Assembly (NCBI RefSeq): GCF_051857535.1
Contig: NZ_JBPZGY010000002.1
Location: 372,001 to 436,000, forward strand
Direction of reading: 5' to 3'
DNA length: 64,000 bases
From: Roseateles_B sp051857535
GTDB lineage: Bacteria > Pseudomonadota > Gammaproteobacteria > Burkholderiales > Burkholderiaceae_C
In this document: positions 9,343 to 20,918 of the stretch, piece by piece
How the letters are laid out: each line of letters opens with the position of its first letter
Numbering within the stretch: the stretch's first letter is position 1
The notes under the pieces: generated by a model
What the model was told of the DNA's origin: nothing
Seen by the model: the letters and a program-made list of their open reading frames with translations, nothing else
The model's database searches: none
Translations under genes and position numbers: made by a program

Positions 9343-9724
9343 TTTGGTGTTCCCTGGCCGTTGCAGGCCAGCGGCTGCGCGCAGCGTTGAGGGTTTGTGG
9401 TCTTCGCCCACATCGCTGCGCGATATGAGCGAAGCCCCCAAGTGGCTGGTCCGCTTTTGGCGTCCCCTGGCCTTTACAGGCCAGCGGCTGCGCGCAACGT
9501 TGAGGGTTTGTGGTCTTCGCCCACATCGCTGCGCGATATGAGCGAAGCCCCAAAGTGGCTGGTCCGCTTTTGGCGTCCCCTGGCCTTTACAGGCCAGCGG
9601 CTGCGCGCAGTGTTGAGGGTTTGTGGTCTTCGCCCACATCGCTGCGCGATATGAGCGAAGCCCCAAAGTGGCTGGTCCGCTTTTGGCGTCCCCTGGCCTT
9701 TACAGGCCAGCCGCTGCGCGCAGC
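9343..9724. repeat. Tandem 113-bp repeat array at the 3' end of metK
   Basis: About 3.4 copies of a 113-bp unit; the same landmark (AGTGGCTGGTCCG) starts at 9441, 9554 and 9667. Copies two and three differ by only a few bases. The leftmost copy is more diverged, and the rightmost runs into the metK coding end. Each unit contains a CTGGCC...GGCCAG hairpin and a longer hairpin (CTTCGC...GCGATATGAGCGAAG), and reads on the minus strand as the last codons of metK (LRAAAGL) plus its stop. The array therefore looks like serial duplication of the metK 3' end and its trailer. The period is not a multiple of three. Confidence 0.95.
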
Positions 9725-10881
9725 GCAGCCGCTTTGTCAGTCCGCTCCCAGGTGAACTCGGGCTCCTCGCGGCCGAAGTGGCCATAGGCAGCAGTCTTGG
9801 AGTAGATCGGGCGCAGCAGGTCCAGCATCTGGATGATGCCCTTGGGGCGCAGGTCAAAATGCTCCTGCACCAGCTTGGCGATCTGCTCGTCGGGGATGAC
9901 GCCCGTTCCTTCGGTGTAGACCGTCACGTTCATCGGGCGGGCCACGCCGATGGCGTAGGCGACCTGGATCTGGCACTGGCGGGCCAGACCGGCGGCCACG
10001 ATGTTCTTGGCCACATAGCGGGCAGCGTAGGCGGCCGAACGGTCCACCTTCGTGGGATCCTTGCCCGAGAAGGCGCCACCGCCGTGCGGGCAGGCACCGC
10101 CGTAGGTGTCGACGATGATCTTGCGGCCGGTCAGTCCGCAGTCGCCCTGGGGGCCACCGATGACGAAACGGCCGGTCGGGTTGACCAGGTACTTCGTGTC
10201 CTGCAGCCATTCCTTGGGCAGCACGGGCTTGATGATCTCTTCGATGACGGCCTCGTAGAACTCGGGCTTCATCTTGTCGCCCAGGCTCATCTCGGGGGCG
10301 TGCTGGGTGGAGAGCACCACGGTGTCAATGCTGTGCGGCTTGCCGTCCACATAGCGCATCGTGACCTGGCTCTTGGCATCCGGGCGCAGGAAGGGCAGTC
10401 GGCCGTCCTTGCGCAGCTGCGCCTGGCGTTCCACGAGGCGATGGGCGTAGTAGATGGGCGCGGGCATCAGCTCGGGTGTCTCGTCGCAGGCATAGCCGAA
10501 CATCAGGCCCTGGTCACCGGCGCCCGTGTTCAGGTGGTCGTCCGAGGCGTGGTCCACGCCCTGGGCGATGTCATTGGACTGCTTGTCGTAGGCAACCAGC
10601 ACGGCGCAACCCTTGTAGTCGATGCCGTACTCGGTGTTGTCGTAGCCAATGCGCTTGATCGTGTCACGTGCGACCTGGATGTAGTCGACATGGGCGTTGG
10701 TGGTGATCTCACCAGCCAGCACCACCAGACCGGTGTTGCACAGGGTCTCGGCGGCTACGCGCGAGCGGGGATCCTGGGTGAAGATGGCATCAAGGATCGC
10801 GTCAGAAATCTGGTCCGCGACCTTGTCGGGGTGCCCTTCCGAGACCGATTCGGAAGTAAAGAGAAAATCGCTGTTCGCCAC
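9700..10881 (-). CDS. metK: S-adenosylmethionine synthase
   Basis: Makes SAM from methionine and ATP. The 393-residue protein has all the family signatures: SVSEGHPDKVADQISDA near the N-terminus, the GAGDQGLMFGYA loop, the DGKSQ-type block (here RPDAKSQVTM), the phosphate-binding GGGAFSGKDPTKVDRSAAY, and the FTWERTDKA C-terminal block. The stop codon lies inside the last copy of the 113-bp repeats. It is transcribed divergently from the lipid A acyltransferase genes behind a structured leader. With metF and ahcY it forms the methyl-cycle gene set of the window. Confidence 0.98.
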   Translation of the reverse strand: MANSDFLFTSESVSEGHPDKVADQISDAILDAIFTQDPRSRVAAETLCNTGLVVLAGEITTNAHVDYIQVARDTIKRIGYDNTEYGIDYKGCAVLVAYDKQSNDIAQGVDHASDDHLNTGAGDQGLMFGYACDETPELMPAPIYYAHRLVERQAQLRKDGRLPFLRPDAKSQVTMRYVDGKPHSIDTVVLSTQHAPEMSLGDKMKPEFYEAVIEEIIKPVLPKEWLQDTKYLVNPTGRFVIGGPQGDCGLTGRKIIVDTYGGACPHGGGAFSGKDPTKVDRSAAYAARYVAKNIVAAGLARQCQIQVAYAIGVARPMNVTVYTEGTGVIPDEQIAKLVQEHFDLRPKGIIQMLDLLRPIYSKTAAYGHFGREEPEFTWERTDKAAALRAAAGL

Positions 10882-11055
10882 GTTTTTAAACTCCAGTGTG
10901 TTAGTCCATCGGCGTTGCCGTGCTGGTGGAGTCAGGCGGCGAACGCTTTAGCGGCATTTGTAGAGCTTCTCAGCCCGGCGACTCTCCCGATCAATCGATG
11001 AGAGCCGCATCGCCCCGCAAGTTGTCCAAGTTAACTCGGCGATCCGTTCATTATA
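10882..11055 (-). promoter_or_regulatory. metK promoter and structured 5' leader
   Basis: A consensus TATAAT (11055-11050, minus strand) lies about 170 bp before the metK start, so the mRNA would carry a leader of about 160 nt. It contains a strong 9-bp stem (GCGGCTCTC with GAGAGTCGC, one G-U pair; 10978-10986 with 11000-11008) and a near-palindrome CCAAGTTAACTCGG at 11026-11039. It does not match the SAM-I, SAM-II or SAH patterns I can recognise. Plus-strand transcription towards the acyltransferases must also start in or near this gap. Confidence 0.5.
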
Positions 11056-11060
11056 GAAAC

Positions 11061-11909
11061 ATGCTCCTGCTGCGTTTGCTGTCTCGCTGTCCCCTGTGGT
11101 TTTTGCACGGCCTGGGCGCCTTGTTGGGCTGCTTGAGCTGGGCATTGAGTCCCGCCTACCGCCGCCGCATCCGGGACCACCGGGCCCTGGCCGGCCTGCA
11201 GGGCTGGCAGGGCATGGGTGCGGTGACCCAGGCTGGTCGCATGATTGCCGAGCTGCCCTGGTTGTGGCTGCGGCCCGCGGATCGCCCCTTGGGGGGCCGG
11301 GTCCGCTGGGAGGGCGAGAATCACATCCATGCCCTGCCGCCAGGCCGCGGCCTGCTCTTCCTCACGCCGCACATGGGCTGTTTCGAGGTTACGGCGCAGG
11401 CCTATGCCGAACAGTTTGCCGCGAGCCACGGCCCCATCACCGTGCTCTACCGGCCGGCCCGCAAGGCCTGGATGCGCCAGATCGTGGCGGCCTCCCGCCA
11501 GCGGCCAGGTCTGGACACCGCACCCGCCACGCTGGCCGGCGTCCGGCAGATGCTGCGTGCCTTGCGTCGAGGTGAGGCCGTGGGCCTGCTGCCTGATCAG
11601 GTTCCACCGAAGGGGCAGGGCGTCTGGGCCCCCTTCTTTGGCAGGGCTGCCTACACCATGACCTTGGCCCAGCGCCTGGCACTGCAGACCGGCGCCTCGG
11701 TGCTGCTGGTCTGGGGTGAGCGTCTCTCCTGGGGGCGGGGCTATGTGGTGCATGTGCGACCCGGTCCGCAAATCCCGGCTGATTCCAGTCCAGAATGCGC
11801 GGCCGAGCTCATCAACCAGTCCATGCAAGCCTTGATCCTGGAAGCACCCGACCAGTACCTCTGGGGCTACAACCGCTACAAGTCGCCGCGCGAGGGCGGG
11901 CTCGAATGA
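11061..11909 (+). CDS. LpxL/HtrB-like lipid A acyltransferase (first copy)
   Basis: A 282-residue membrane-anchored acyltransferase of the LpxL/LpxM (HtrB/MsbB) family, which adds secondary acyl chains to lipid A at the inner membrane. An N-terminal hydrophobic helix (MLLLRLLSRCPLWFLHGLGA) is followed by a catalytic H-x4-E as TPHMGCFE, the VLYRPARKAWM block, the LPDQVPPKGQGVWAPFFGR substrate block and the C-terminal QYLWGYNRYK motif. The start at 11061 has no evident Shine-Dalgarno sequence; the frame is open further upstream but only through promoter sequence. Its stop overlaps the start of the next paralogue as ATGA. Confidence 0.9.
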   Translation: MLLLRLLSRCPLWFLHGLGALLGCLSWALSPAYRRRIRDHRALAGLQGWQGMGAVTQAGRMIAELPWLWLRPADRPLGGRVRWEGENHIHALPPGRGLLFLTPHMGCFEVTAQAYAEQFAASHGPITVLYRPARKAWMRQIVAASRQRPGLDTAPATLAGVRQMLRALRRGEAVGLLPDQVPPKGQGVWAPFFGRAAYTMTLAQRLALQTGASVLLVWGERLSWGRGYVVHVRPGPQIPADSSPECAAELINQSMQALILEAPDQYLWGYNRYKSPREGGLE

Positions 11910-12781
11910 GCGCCCGCCTGCTCATCGGCCTGCTGTGGCTCCTGCACTTCCTGCCGCTGGCGCTGCTCGCGGCCCTGGGGCGTGGCCTGGGCCGGCTGCT
12001 GTGGTGGCTGGCCGGGAGCCGGCGGCGCATTGCCCTGCGCAACCTTGAGCTCTGCTTTCCGGCACTGCCTGCTCGCGAGCGTGAAGCCCTGGCACGCGAG
12101 CATTTCGCGATGGTCGGCCGCAGCCTGCTGGAGCGAGGCCTGCTGTGGTTCGCCTCGCCGCAGCGCCTGCAGCGCATGATCCGCATCAAGGGCAACATCC
12201 ACCTGGCCGAGCAGACCCCCGGGGCCATGATGTGGCTGCTGCCGCATTTCGTCGGACTGGAGTGGGTGGGCCCCGCGCTGATGCTCAATCAGAAGCGCCC
12301 CGGCGTGGATGTCTACCAGCCGCAGAGCAATCCCCTGCTGGATGCGCAGATCCTGGCCGGCCGCTCCCGCTTCGGCACCACCGCCTTCGTCGACAGGCAT
12401 GACGGCATCCGCCCGGTGCTGCGCCTGATCAAGCAGGGCTACGCCTTTCTCAATGCGCCGGACCTTGACCATGGCGAGAAGGACTCCGCCTTCGTGCCCT
12501 TTTTTGGCGTGCCGGCCTGCACCCTGCTGGCCCCGGCCCGCATGGCCGCCAGCCAGGGCATGGTGGTGCAGCCCCTGGTGGTGACCATGCTGCCGGGCGG
12601 TCAGGGCTACGAGGTCGAGGCCTGCGAGCCCATCCCCGGCTATCCCAGTGACGACCCACTGGCCGACGCACGGACCGTCAACGCCTGGCTGGAAGCTCGC
12701 GTTCGACGCCATCCGGCCCAGTACTTCTGGGTGCACAAGCGCTTCAAGACACGCCCTCCCGGCGAGCCTGCCGTCTACTGA
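11906..12781 (+). CDS. LpxL/HtrB-like lipid A acyltransferase (second copy)
   Basis: A 291-residue paralogue of the preceding gene, translationally coupled to it through ATGA. It has an N-terminal membrane helix (LLWLLHFLPLALLAALG), the RNLELCFPALP family block, the catalytic H-x4-E in LPHFVGLE, NAPDLDHGEKDSAFVPFFG for acyl-donor binding, and QYFWVHKRFKTRP at the C-terminus. Two adjacent copies before dapF is a common Burkholderiales arrangement; they probably acylate different positions of lipid A. Which one acts first cannot be told from sequence. Confidence 0.92.
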   Translation: MSARLLIGLLWLLHFLPLALLAALGRGLGRLLWWLAGSRRRIALRNLELCFPALPAREREALAREHFAMVGRSLLERGLLWFASPQRLQRMIRIKGNIHLAEQTPGAMMWLLPHFVGLEWVGPALMLNQKRPGVDVYQPQSNPLLDAQILAGRSRFGTTAFVDRHDGIRPVLRLIKQGYAFLNAPDLDHGEKDSAFVPFFGVPACTLLAPARMAASQGMVVQPLVVTMLPGGQGYEVEACEPIPGYPSDDPLADARTVNAWLEARVRRHPAQYFWVHKRFKTRPPGEPAVY

Positions 12782-12799
12782 CGCCCTGATAATGGCCGC

Positions 12800-13666
12800 A
12801 TGAAGCTGTTATTCACCAAGATGCAGGGCGCTGGCAACGACTTCGTGGTCATTGACGCCACCCGCGAGCCCCTGAGCCTGAGCCCCGAACAGATGCGCCA
12901 ACTCGGCGATCGCCGTTTCGGTGTGGGCTGCGACCAGGTCCTGGTGATTGAGCGCAGCGACGAGCCCGGCGTGGACTTTCGCTATCGCATCTTCAACAAC
13001 ACCGGCGACGAGGTCGAGCATTGCGGCAATGGCGCTCGCTGCTTCGTGCGCTACGTGTCCGAGAAGGGCCTGTCTGACAAGCGCAGCATCAAGGTCCGCA
13101 CGATGAACAGGGTGCTGGAGCTGCATCTGCGCGACGACGGGCGGGTCAGCGTGGACATGGGCGCTCCTGTTTTCGAACTGGCCGCCGTGCCCTTCAGCGG
13201 CGAGGGGCTGACCGCCCGCCGGGAGGGCGGCATGACGCTGTGGCAACTGCCCTTGGCCGATGGCGATGCCTGCGAGGTCGCCGTGCTGTCCATGGGCAAC
13301 CCGCACGCCGTGCAGCGCGTGGCCGACGCGGACCATGCGCCGGTGGCCCAGCGCGGCCCGCAGGTCGAGCAGCACGGCGCTTTTCCGCGCCGCGTCAACG
13401 CGGGCTTTCTTCAGATCATCGACCGCAGCCATGTGAAGCTGCGAGTCTACGAGCGCGATGCCGGCGAAACCCTGGCCTGTGGCACCGGCGCCTGCGCCGC
13501 CGTGGTGGCTGGCATCCGCCTTGGCTGGCTCGACGAGGCCGTGGAAGTACAGACGCGCGGCGGCCAGTTGCGCATCGAATGGGCAGGCCTGAGCCAGGGC
13601 CTGGGGGCACCGGTCTGGATGACCGGCCCGGCCCAGACCGTGTTTGAAGGAGAGATCTCGCTGTGA
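12800..13666 (+). CDS. dapF: Diaminopimelate epimerase
   Basis: Interconverts LL- and meso-diaminopimelate in lysine and peptidoglycan synthesis, without a cofactor, using two active-site cysteines. Both are present: NTGDEVEHCGNGARC for the first and LACGTGACAA for the second. The 288-residue length and the opening MQGAGNDFVVID are typical. It follows the acyltransferases by 18 bp and overlaps the DUF484 gene by 4 nt (GTGA), so it lies within a long plus-strand operon. Confidence 0.97.
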   Translation: MKLLFTKMQGAGNDFVVIDATREPLSLSPEQMRQLGDRRFGVGCDQVLVIERSDEPGVDFRYRIFNNTGDEVEHCGNGARCFVRYVSEKGLSDKRSIKVRTMNRVLELHLRDDGRVSVDMGAPVFELAAVPFSGEGLTARREGGMTLWQLPLADGDACEVAVLSMGNPHAVQRVADADHAPVAQRGPQVEQHGAFPRRVNAGFLQIIDRSHVKLRVYERDAGETLACGTGACAAVVAGIRLGWLDEAVEVQTRGGQLRIEWAGLSQGLGAPVWMTGPAQTVFEGEISL

Positions 13667-14367
13667 GCACCCAAGACGACGCCCCGCAAGGACTGACCGA
13701 GCAGGACCTGGCCCAGTACCTGCTGCGCAACCCCGGTTTCTTCCAGCGCCATGCCGAGCTGCTGGCCAGTGTGCAACTGAGCCACCCGCACGGCCAGCGG
13801 GCGGTGAGCCTGCAGGAACGCCAGGCAGAGATGCTGCGCGAGAAGATCAAGGGCCTGGAGCACAAGCTGATCGAGATGATCCGCAATGGCCAGGAGAACG
13901 TCGCCATCGCTGACCGTCTGCATGCCTGGACCCTGAGCCTGATGCTGACGCCCGAGGCCGCGGCCCTGCCCGAGGTGCTGCTTCGGGAGCTGCGCCATCA
14001 CTTCCTGATCCCCGCCGCCGGTCTGCGCCTGTGGGGCCTGGATGGCCGGCATGCGGCCGCCGACTACGCGCAGGCCGTCAGCGAGGACCTGCGCAGCTTT
14101 GCCGCCAGCCTGGCCCAGCCCTACTGCGGGGTGAACAGCGGCTTCGAGGCTGTGCGCTGGCTGGGTGATGACGCGGCCGTCGCTTCGTTGGCCCTGATCC
14201 CCTTGCGCCGTGGCGCGGCCGCCGAGCCCTTCGGCCTGCTGCTGCTGGGCTCACCGGACCCGACGCGTTACACGGCCGAGATGGGCACCGAGTTCCTGCA
14301 GCGCATCGGCGAGCTCGCCGGCGCCGCCCTGGCACGGCTGCTGCCGGATGGCCACGCCAGCGCCTGA
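13663..14367 (+). CDS. DUF484 family protein
   Basis: A 234-residue protein starting with GTG and overlapping dapF by 4 nt. The N-terminal part has the family block QYLLRNPGFFQRHAELLA, followed by a coiled-coil stretch (LQERQAEMLREKIKGLEHKL) and a GAF-like C-terminal domain. DUF484 genes lie almost invariably between dapF and xerC in proteobacteria; their molecular function is not established. The gene overlaps xerC by 20 nt. Confidence 0.92.
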   Translation: MSTQDDAPQGLTEQDLAQYLLRNPGFFQRHAELLASVQLSHPHGQRAVSLQERQAEMLREKIKGLEHKLIEMIRNGQENVAIADRLHAWTLSLMLTPEAAALPEVLLRELRHHFLIPAAGLRLWGLDGRHAAADYAQAVSEDLRSFAASLAQPYCGVNSGFEAVRWLGDDAAVASLALIPLRRGAAAEPFGLLLLGSPDPTRYTAEMGTEFLQRIGELAGAALARLLPDGHASA

Positions 14368-15310
14368 GAGCGAGCCCATCGGGTCGCCGCTGCCTGAGTC
14401 GCAGCGGCGCTACCTGGAGCATCTGCGGGTGGAGCGGCGTCTCGCGCTGCGCACGCTGTGCCTCTATGAGCAGGCCCTGCGGCGTCTGTGCCTGCTGGCT
14501 GACGAGGCGGGCATCGCGCTGGAGCGCGTCAGCGTCCAGCAGGTGCGGCGCTGGGTTGCGCGCCTGCACGGGCAAGACCTGTCCCCGCGCAGCCTGGCGT
14601 TGATGATGTCCGCCTGGCGCAGCTGGTATCGCTGGATGGGCCGCCAGGGGCTGGTCGATCTGAATCCCGTGGACGGCCTGCGTGCTCCCAAGAGCGCCAA
14701 GCCCTTGCCCAAGGCGCTGGCAGTCGACGACGCCGTGCAGCTGGTCGCCTATCGCGATGAGTCCGGAGACCCGGTGCGCGAGGCCAGCGATGCGGCCCTG
14801 GTCGAGCTGCTCTATGGCTGCGGTCTGCGTGTCAGCGAGCTGGTGGGCCTGGACCTGTTGCCGGGTGCTGCCGCCCGGGGCTGGCTGGACCTGGATGCCG
14901 CGGAGGCCCATGTGCTGGGCAAGGGAAGCAAGCAGCGCATGGTCCCCATCGGCCGCGCTGCCCTCGAGGCCGTGCGTGCCTGGCTGCAGTGGCGCGGTGA
15001 CTGGCTCGCGCCCGGGAGCACGGAAGCAGCGCTCTTCATCGGCCCGCGTGGCGGGCGCATGGGCGCCACCCAAGTGCGCCAGCGTCTGAGCCTGCGCGCG
15101 ATGGCCGCCGGCTCCTCCAGTCATGTGCACCCGCACATGCTGCGGCACTCCTTTGCCTCGCATGTCCTTCAATCCAGCGGCGACTTGCGCGCAGTGCAAG
15201 AACTGCTGGGGCACGCCAACATCAGCACGACGCAGGTCTATACCAAGCTGGATTTCCAGCATCTGGCCAAGGTGTACGACGCCGCCCATCCACGCGCCCG
15301 CAAGCGCTGA
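14348..15310 (+). CDS. xerC: Tyrosine recombinase XerC
   Basis: A 320-residue site-specific recombinase that, with XerD, resolves chromosome dimers at dif. It has an N-terminal SAM-like core-binding domain (YLEHLRVERRLALRTLCLYE) and the catalytic domain with all signature residues: Arg in YGCGLRVSELVGL, Lys in LGKGSKQR, His-x-x-Arg in HMLRHSFASH, His in LLGHANISTTQ and the nucleophile Tyr in TQVYTKLDF. The start at 14348 lies inside the end of the DUF484 gene, consistent with coupling. Its position in the dapF-DUF484-xerC order supports XerC over XerD. Confidence 0.95.
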   Translation: MATPAPESEPIGSPLPESQRRYLEHLRVERRLALRTLCLYEQALRRLCLLADEAGIALERVSVQQVRRWVARLHGQDLSPRSLALMMSAWRSWYRWMGRQGLVDLNPVDGLRAPKSAKPLPKALAVDDAVQLVAYRDESGDPVREASDAALVELLYGCGLRVSELVGLDLLPGAAARGWLDLDAAEAHVLGKGSKQRMVPIGRAALEAVRAWLQWRGDWLAPGSTEAALFIGPRGGRMGATQVRQRLSLRAMAAGSSSHVHPHMLRHSFASHVLQSSGDLRAVQELLGHANISTTQVYTKLDFQHLAKVYDAAHPRARKR

Positions 15311-15355
15311 CCACGACGCCTGCGGGCCTGCAAAACCCTGGTATGGTCGGCGCCC

Positions 15356-16903
15356 ATGTCTGTGCCTCGCTTTCTCCCTGACACCCTGCTGCCGCGCCTG
15401 CTGTGCCTGAGTCTCGCGGCCGGTTTCACCTGTATCCATGCTCAGTCCCCGGACGCTGGCCCTGCGGTGCCCGGTTCGGCGCGGCCCCTCAGCTGGGAGC
15501 TCAGCTGGACCCCCTTGCGCACCAAGGAGGGTGGTCGCATGGCGCTGGCCGGCGCGAGCGCCCTGCTGGCCGTCAACGAGGAATGGGGCCTGGGGCCCAC
15601 GGTCTACGCGTCGGCCAAGGGCAACTACGGCGGCATCTTCATGCTGGGACTCACCGGCCAGCGGCGCTGGCGCCTCTCGCCCAGCACTCACCTGGCTGCA
15701 GGCCTGTTCGTGGGTGGTGGAGGCGGGCTCAGCTCCGATGTGCTGCGCTTTGGCGGCGGCTTCATGTGGCGCCCGGAGTTGTCCCTGCGCACGGAGGTGG
15801 GGCCCTGGTACACCGGGGTCGGACTGTCCCGCGTCATGGTGCCGGGCGGCAATATCGCTGATACCCAGCTCAGCTTCATGCTGGGCCGGCAGACCCTGTT
15901 CCATGCCTTTGATCCCGGCAGCAGCGGTCGTCAGGGCGCCTCCGGGGATCGTGGCGGCCTCGGGTTTGACGAGATGTCGCTGGTGGCGGGAGCCTACGCG
16001 CCCTCCCGTGCCATCCGTCGGCGCAGCGGGGAGGTCATGAATCGCAAGGTGGGGCTGGCGGGCGCGGCCCTGCGCCAGTACATCTCCCCCAGCGCCTGGT
16101 GGGGCCTGGAGGCCGCAGGCGGGGCCAAGGGCGGGGCTGATGGCTATATGGAAGTGCTGGCCGCCCTTGGCCAGGACTGGGCCCTGGGGCGCAGCGGCTT
16201 TCACCTGGGCGGTCAAGCCGCCCTGGGCCTGGCCGGCGGCGGCGATGTCGATACCGGCAGCGGCTGGCTGATGAAGATTGGCCCGAGCCTGCGCTGGCAG
16301 TCTGCCAAGGGCTGGGGCTGGCGCCTGGATGCGGGCTGGGCGCAGTCGCGTGGCGCGTTCCATGCGCCGTACGCGCGGTTCAGTCTGGATCTGCCGCTGG
16401 AGCCTGTGCAGCGTCGCCAGCAGGCCGGCGCGATAGAGACCGGCACGGTGCAGGAGCAGGACTGGTTGGTGAGTCTGCAGCGCTTGCGCCAGGTCCCCTT
16501 CAAGGACGGCAGCAAGCAGGACATGACCCAGCAGGGCCTGATCATGACCCGCGGGCTGGGCGAGCATCTCTACGGCCTGGCACAGGCCGGTACGGCCATC
16601 CAGGGCAAGGCTGGTGCCTATGCCTATGGCCTGCTGGGCCTGGGGCTGCGTTCGCAGCCCTTTGCCGACGGGCGCTGGCGCGTGGGTGCCGAGATCCTGG
16701 CCGGAGCGGGCGGCGGCGGTGGCGTGCAGTTGGGCGGCGGAGCCCTGCGCCAGACGGAAGTCTGGGCGCAGTGGCAGGGCCAGGGCGAACTCAGCCGCCT
16801 GCGTCTTCGCGCCGGCCTGGGCCAGTGGGGCAGCCTGCGTGGCAGGGGAGGGGACAGCACCCAGCTCAATCTGGCCGTCGGCTACGCGTGGGGCAGCCTC
16901 TGA
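15356..16903 (+). CDS. Exported protein of unknown function, probably beta-rich
   Basis: A 515-residue protein that I do not recognise. It begins with a long signal peptide (LPRLLCLSLAAGFTCIHA, cleavage near AQS). The mature part is glycine-rich, with alternating hydrophobic and polar residues and repeated aromatic ends (FGGGFMWRPELSLRTE, GWRLDAGWAQSRG, LNLAVGYAWGSL), as seen in outer-membrane beta-barrels. It ends in leucine rather than the usual phenylalanine, so barrel insertion is uncertain. It lies 45 bp after xerC and 28 bp before rlmI and may share their transcript. Confidence 0.75.
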   Translation: MSVPRFLPDTLLPRLLCLSLAAGFTCIHAQSPDAGPAVPGSARPLSWELSWTPLRTKEGGRMALAGASALLAVNEEWGLGPTVYASAKGNYGGIFMLGLTGQRRWRLSPSTHLAAGLFVGGGGGLSSDVLRFGGGFMWRPELSLRTEVGPWYTGVGLSRVMVPGGNIADTQLSFMLGRQTLFHAFDPGSSGRQGASGDRGGLGFDEMSLVAGAYAPSRAIRRRSGEVMNRKVGLAGAALRQYISPSAWWGLEAAGGAKGGADGYMEVLAALGQDWALGRSGFHLGGQAALGLAGGGDVDTGSGWLMKIGPSLRWQSAKGWGWRLDAGWAQSRGAFHAPYARFSLDLPLEPVQRRQQAGAIETGTVQEQDWLVSLQRLRQVPFKDGSKQDMTQQGLIMTRGLGEHLYGLAQAGTAIQGKAGAYAYGLLGLGLRSQPFADGRWRVGAEILAGAGGGGGVQLGGGALRQTEVWAQWQGQGELSRLRLRAGLGQWGSLRGRGGDSTQLNLAVGYAWGSL

Positions 16904-16931
16904 ACCGGCCGGCGCGGCGACAATACGCGCC

Positions 16932-18113
<1,182 letters not shown>

Positions 18114-18390
18114 ACCATAGGCTCAGGGGGGAGGCCTGCAGAGGAATGGGGCGAGTCAGGGCATCCCCTTGACCTTGCGCTCAGAGGGCTACTCGGTGAT
18201 GGCCGATCACGATCGGGTTCCGACGCAGGCCTCCAGGGGCGCGGCGTTCAATGACGGAAATTTCCGGAAGGTCTTGCTGGCGCCGACTCCCTGCGACCGG
18301 ATCCGCCGCCATAGCCTCGAGCCGGGTACGCCAGCCCTGGCCGTGCTCGGACTGAGCGCCATGTGCGGCTGCCAGCGTGGCTGAGGGGCC

Positions 18391-18861
18391 TCAGGGGGGC
18401 GGCAGATGCAGCCGGGGCGAAAACTTGGCCCGGTGCACGCTGAAGAAGGCCTTCACATTGCGCACATTGCTGTCAGCGCTGTAGAAGGTCTGTACCAGCT
18501 GGTGATAGGCCGCCATGTCCGGTACCTGCACGATCAGCACGAAGTCCGGCCCAGGCGAGACCTGGTAGCACTGCTGCACCTCCGCCCGTGCCGCCGCCAG
18601 GGCCTGGAAGGCGGCGAGGGCTTCGGCAGTCTGGCGCTCCAGCGTGATCTCCACGATGGCGATCAGCCCCGCCCCCAGCAGCCCGGGGCTCAGGATGGCC
18701 ACCTGCTGCTCGATCACCCCCAGCTCCCGCAGGCGCTTTACCCGGCGCAGGCAGGTGGCGGGTGAGACGGCGGCGCGGCGCGCCAGGTCCAGGTTGGACA
18801 GGGAGGCGTCGTCCTGGAGCACCCCCAGGATGCGGTGATCGGTAGCGTCGAGTTGAATCAA
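18391..18861 (-). CDS. Lrp/AsnC family transcriptional regulator
   Basis: A 156-residue Lrp/AsnC regulator: an N-terminal winged HTH (LDATDHRILGVLQDDASLSN, then ATCLRRVKRLRELGVI) and a C-terminal RAM effector-binding domain (about residues 65-150). It is transcribed away from glmS across a 162-bp AT-rich gap that contains an inverted repeat suited to an Lrp dimer, so it probably regulates itself and possibly glmS. The ligand is likely an amino acid but cannot be identified. The 277 bp between rlmI and this gene (18114-18390) has no gene I can support. Confidence 0.92.
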   Translation of the reverse strand: MIQLDATDHRILGVLQDDASLSNLDLARRAAVSPATCLRRVKRLRELGVIEQQVAILSPGLLGAGLIAIVEITLERQTAEALAAFQALAAARAEVQQCYQVSPGPDFVLIVQVPDMAAYHQLVQTFYSADSNVRNVKAFFSVHRAKFSPRLHLPPP

Positions 18862-18884
18862 GATTTCAAAATGACAACACTTAT

Positions 18885-18926
18885 GAATGATTTCATCTTA
18901 ACTTTTGGTTGATGAAATTTTCATTC
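18885..18926. promoter_or_regulatory. Inverted repeat between lrp-like gene and glmS
   Basis: GAATGATTTCATC (18885-18897) and GATGAAATTTTCATTC (18911-18926) form an imperfect inverted repeat in an unusually AT-rich stretch between divergent genes. It is a plausible binding site for the adjacent Lrp-type regulator. Confidence 0.5.
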
Positions 18927-19023
18927 ACATTTGCCTCAATTTTGGCTGCACATGCCGGTGCCAGCCTCCTAGGATTCGCTCCCATCGCAGCCCACGGGGG
19001 TTGCACCAGCGGAGGAATCATCC

Positions 19024-20895
<1,872 letters not shown>

Positions 20896-20918
20896 GGGGG
20901 CAGGTCACTGACTCCAAC

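Noticed and set aside
9343..9724. The 113-bp repeats as a CRISPR array
   Set aside because: The copies abut with no unique spacers, the unit is far too long, and it derives from the metK coding end.
9343..9724. Small proteins encoded by the repeats
   Set aside because: The 113-bp period shifts frame at each copy, and both strands are open in several frames. There is no ribosome site or conserved start.
18169..18384. A 71-codon frame after rlmI
   Set aside because: No ribosome site, no family resemblance, and it ends close to the convergent Lrp-type gene.
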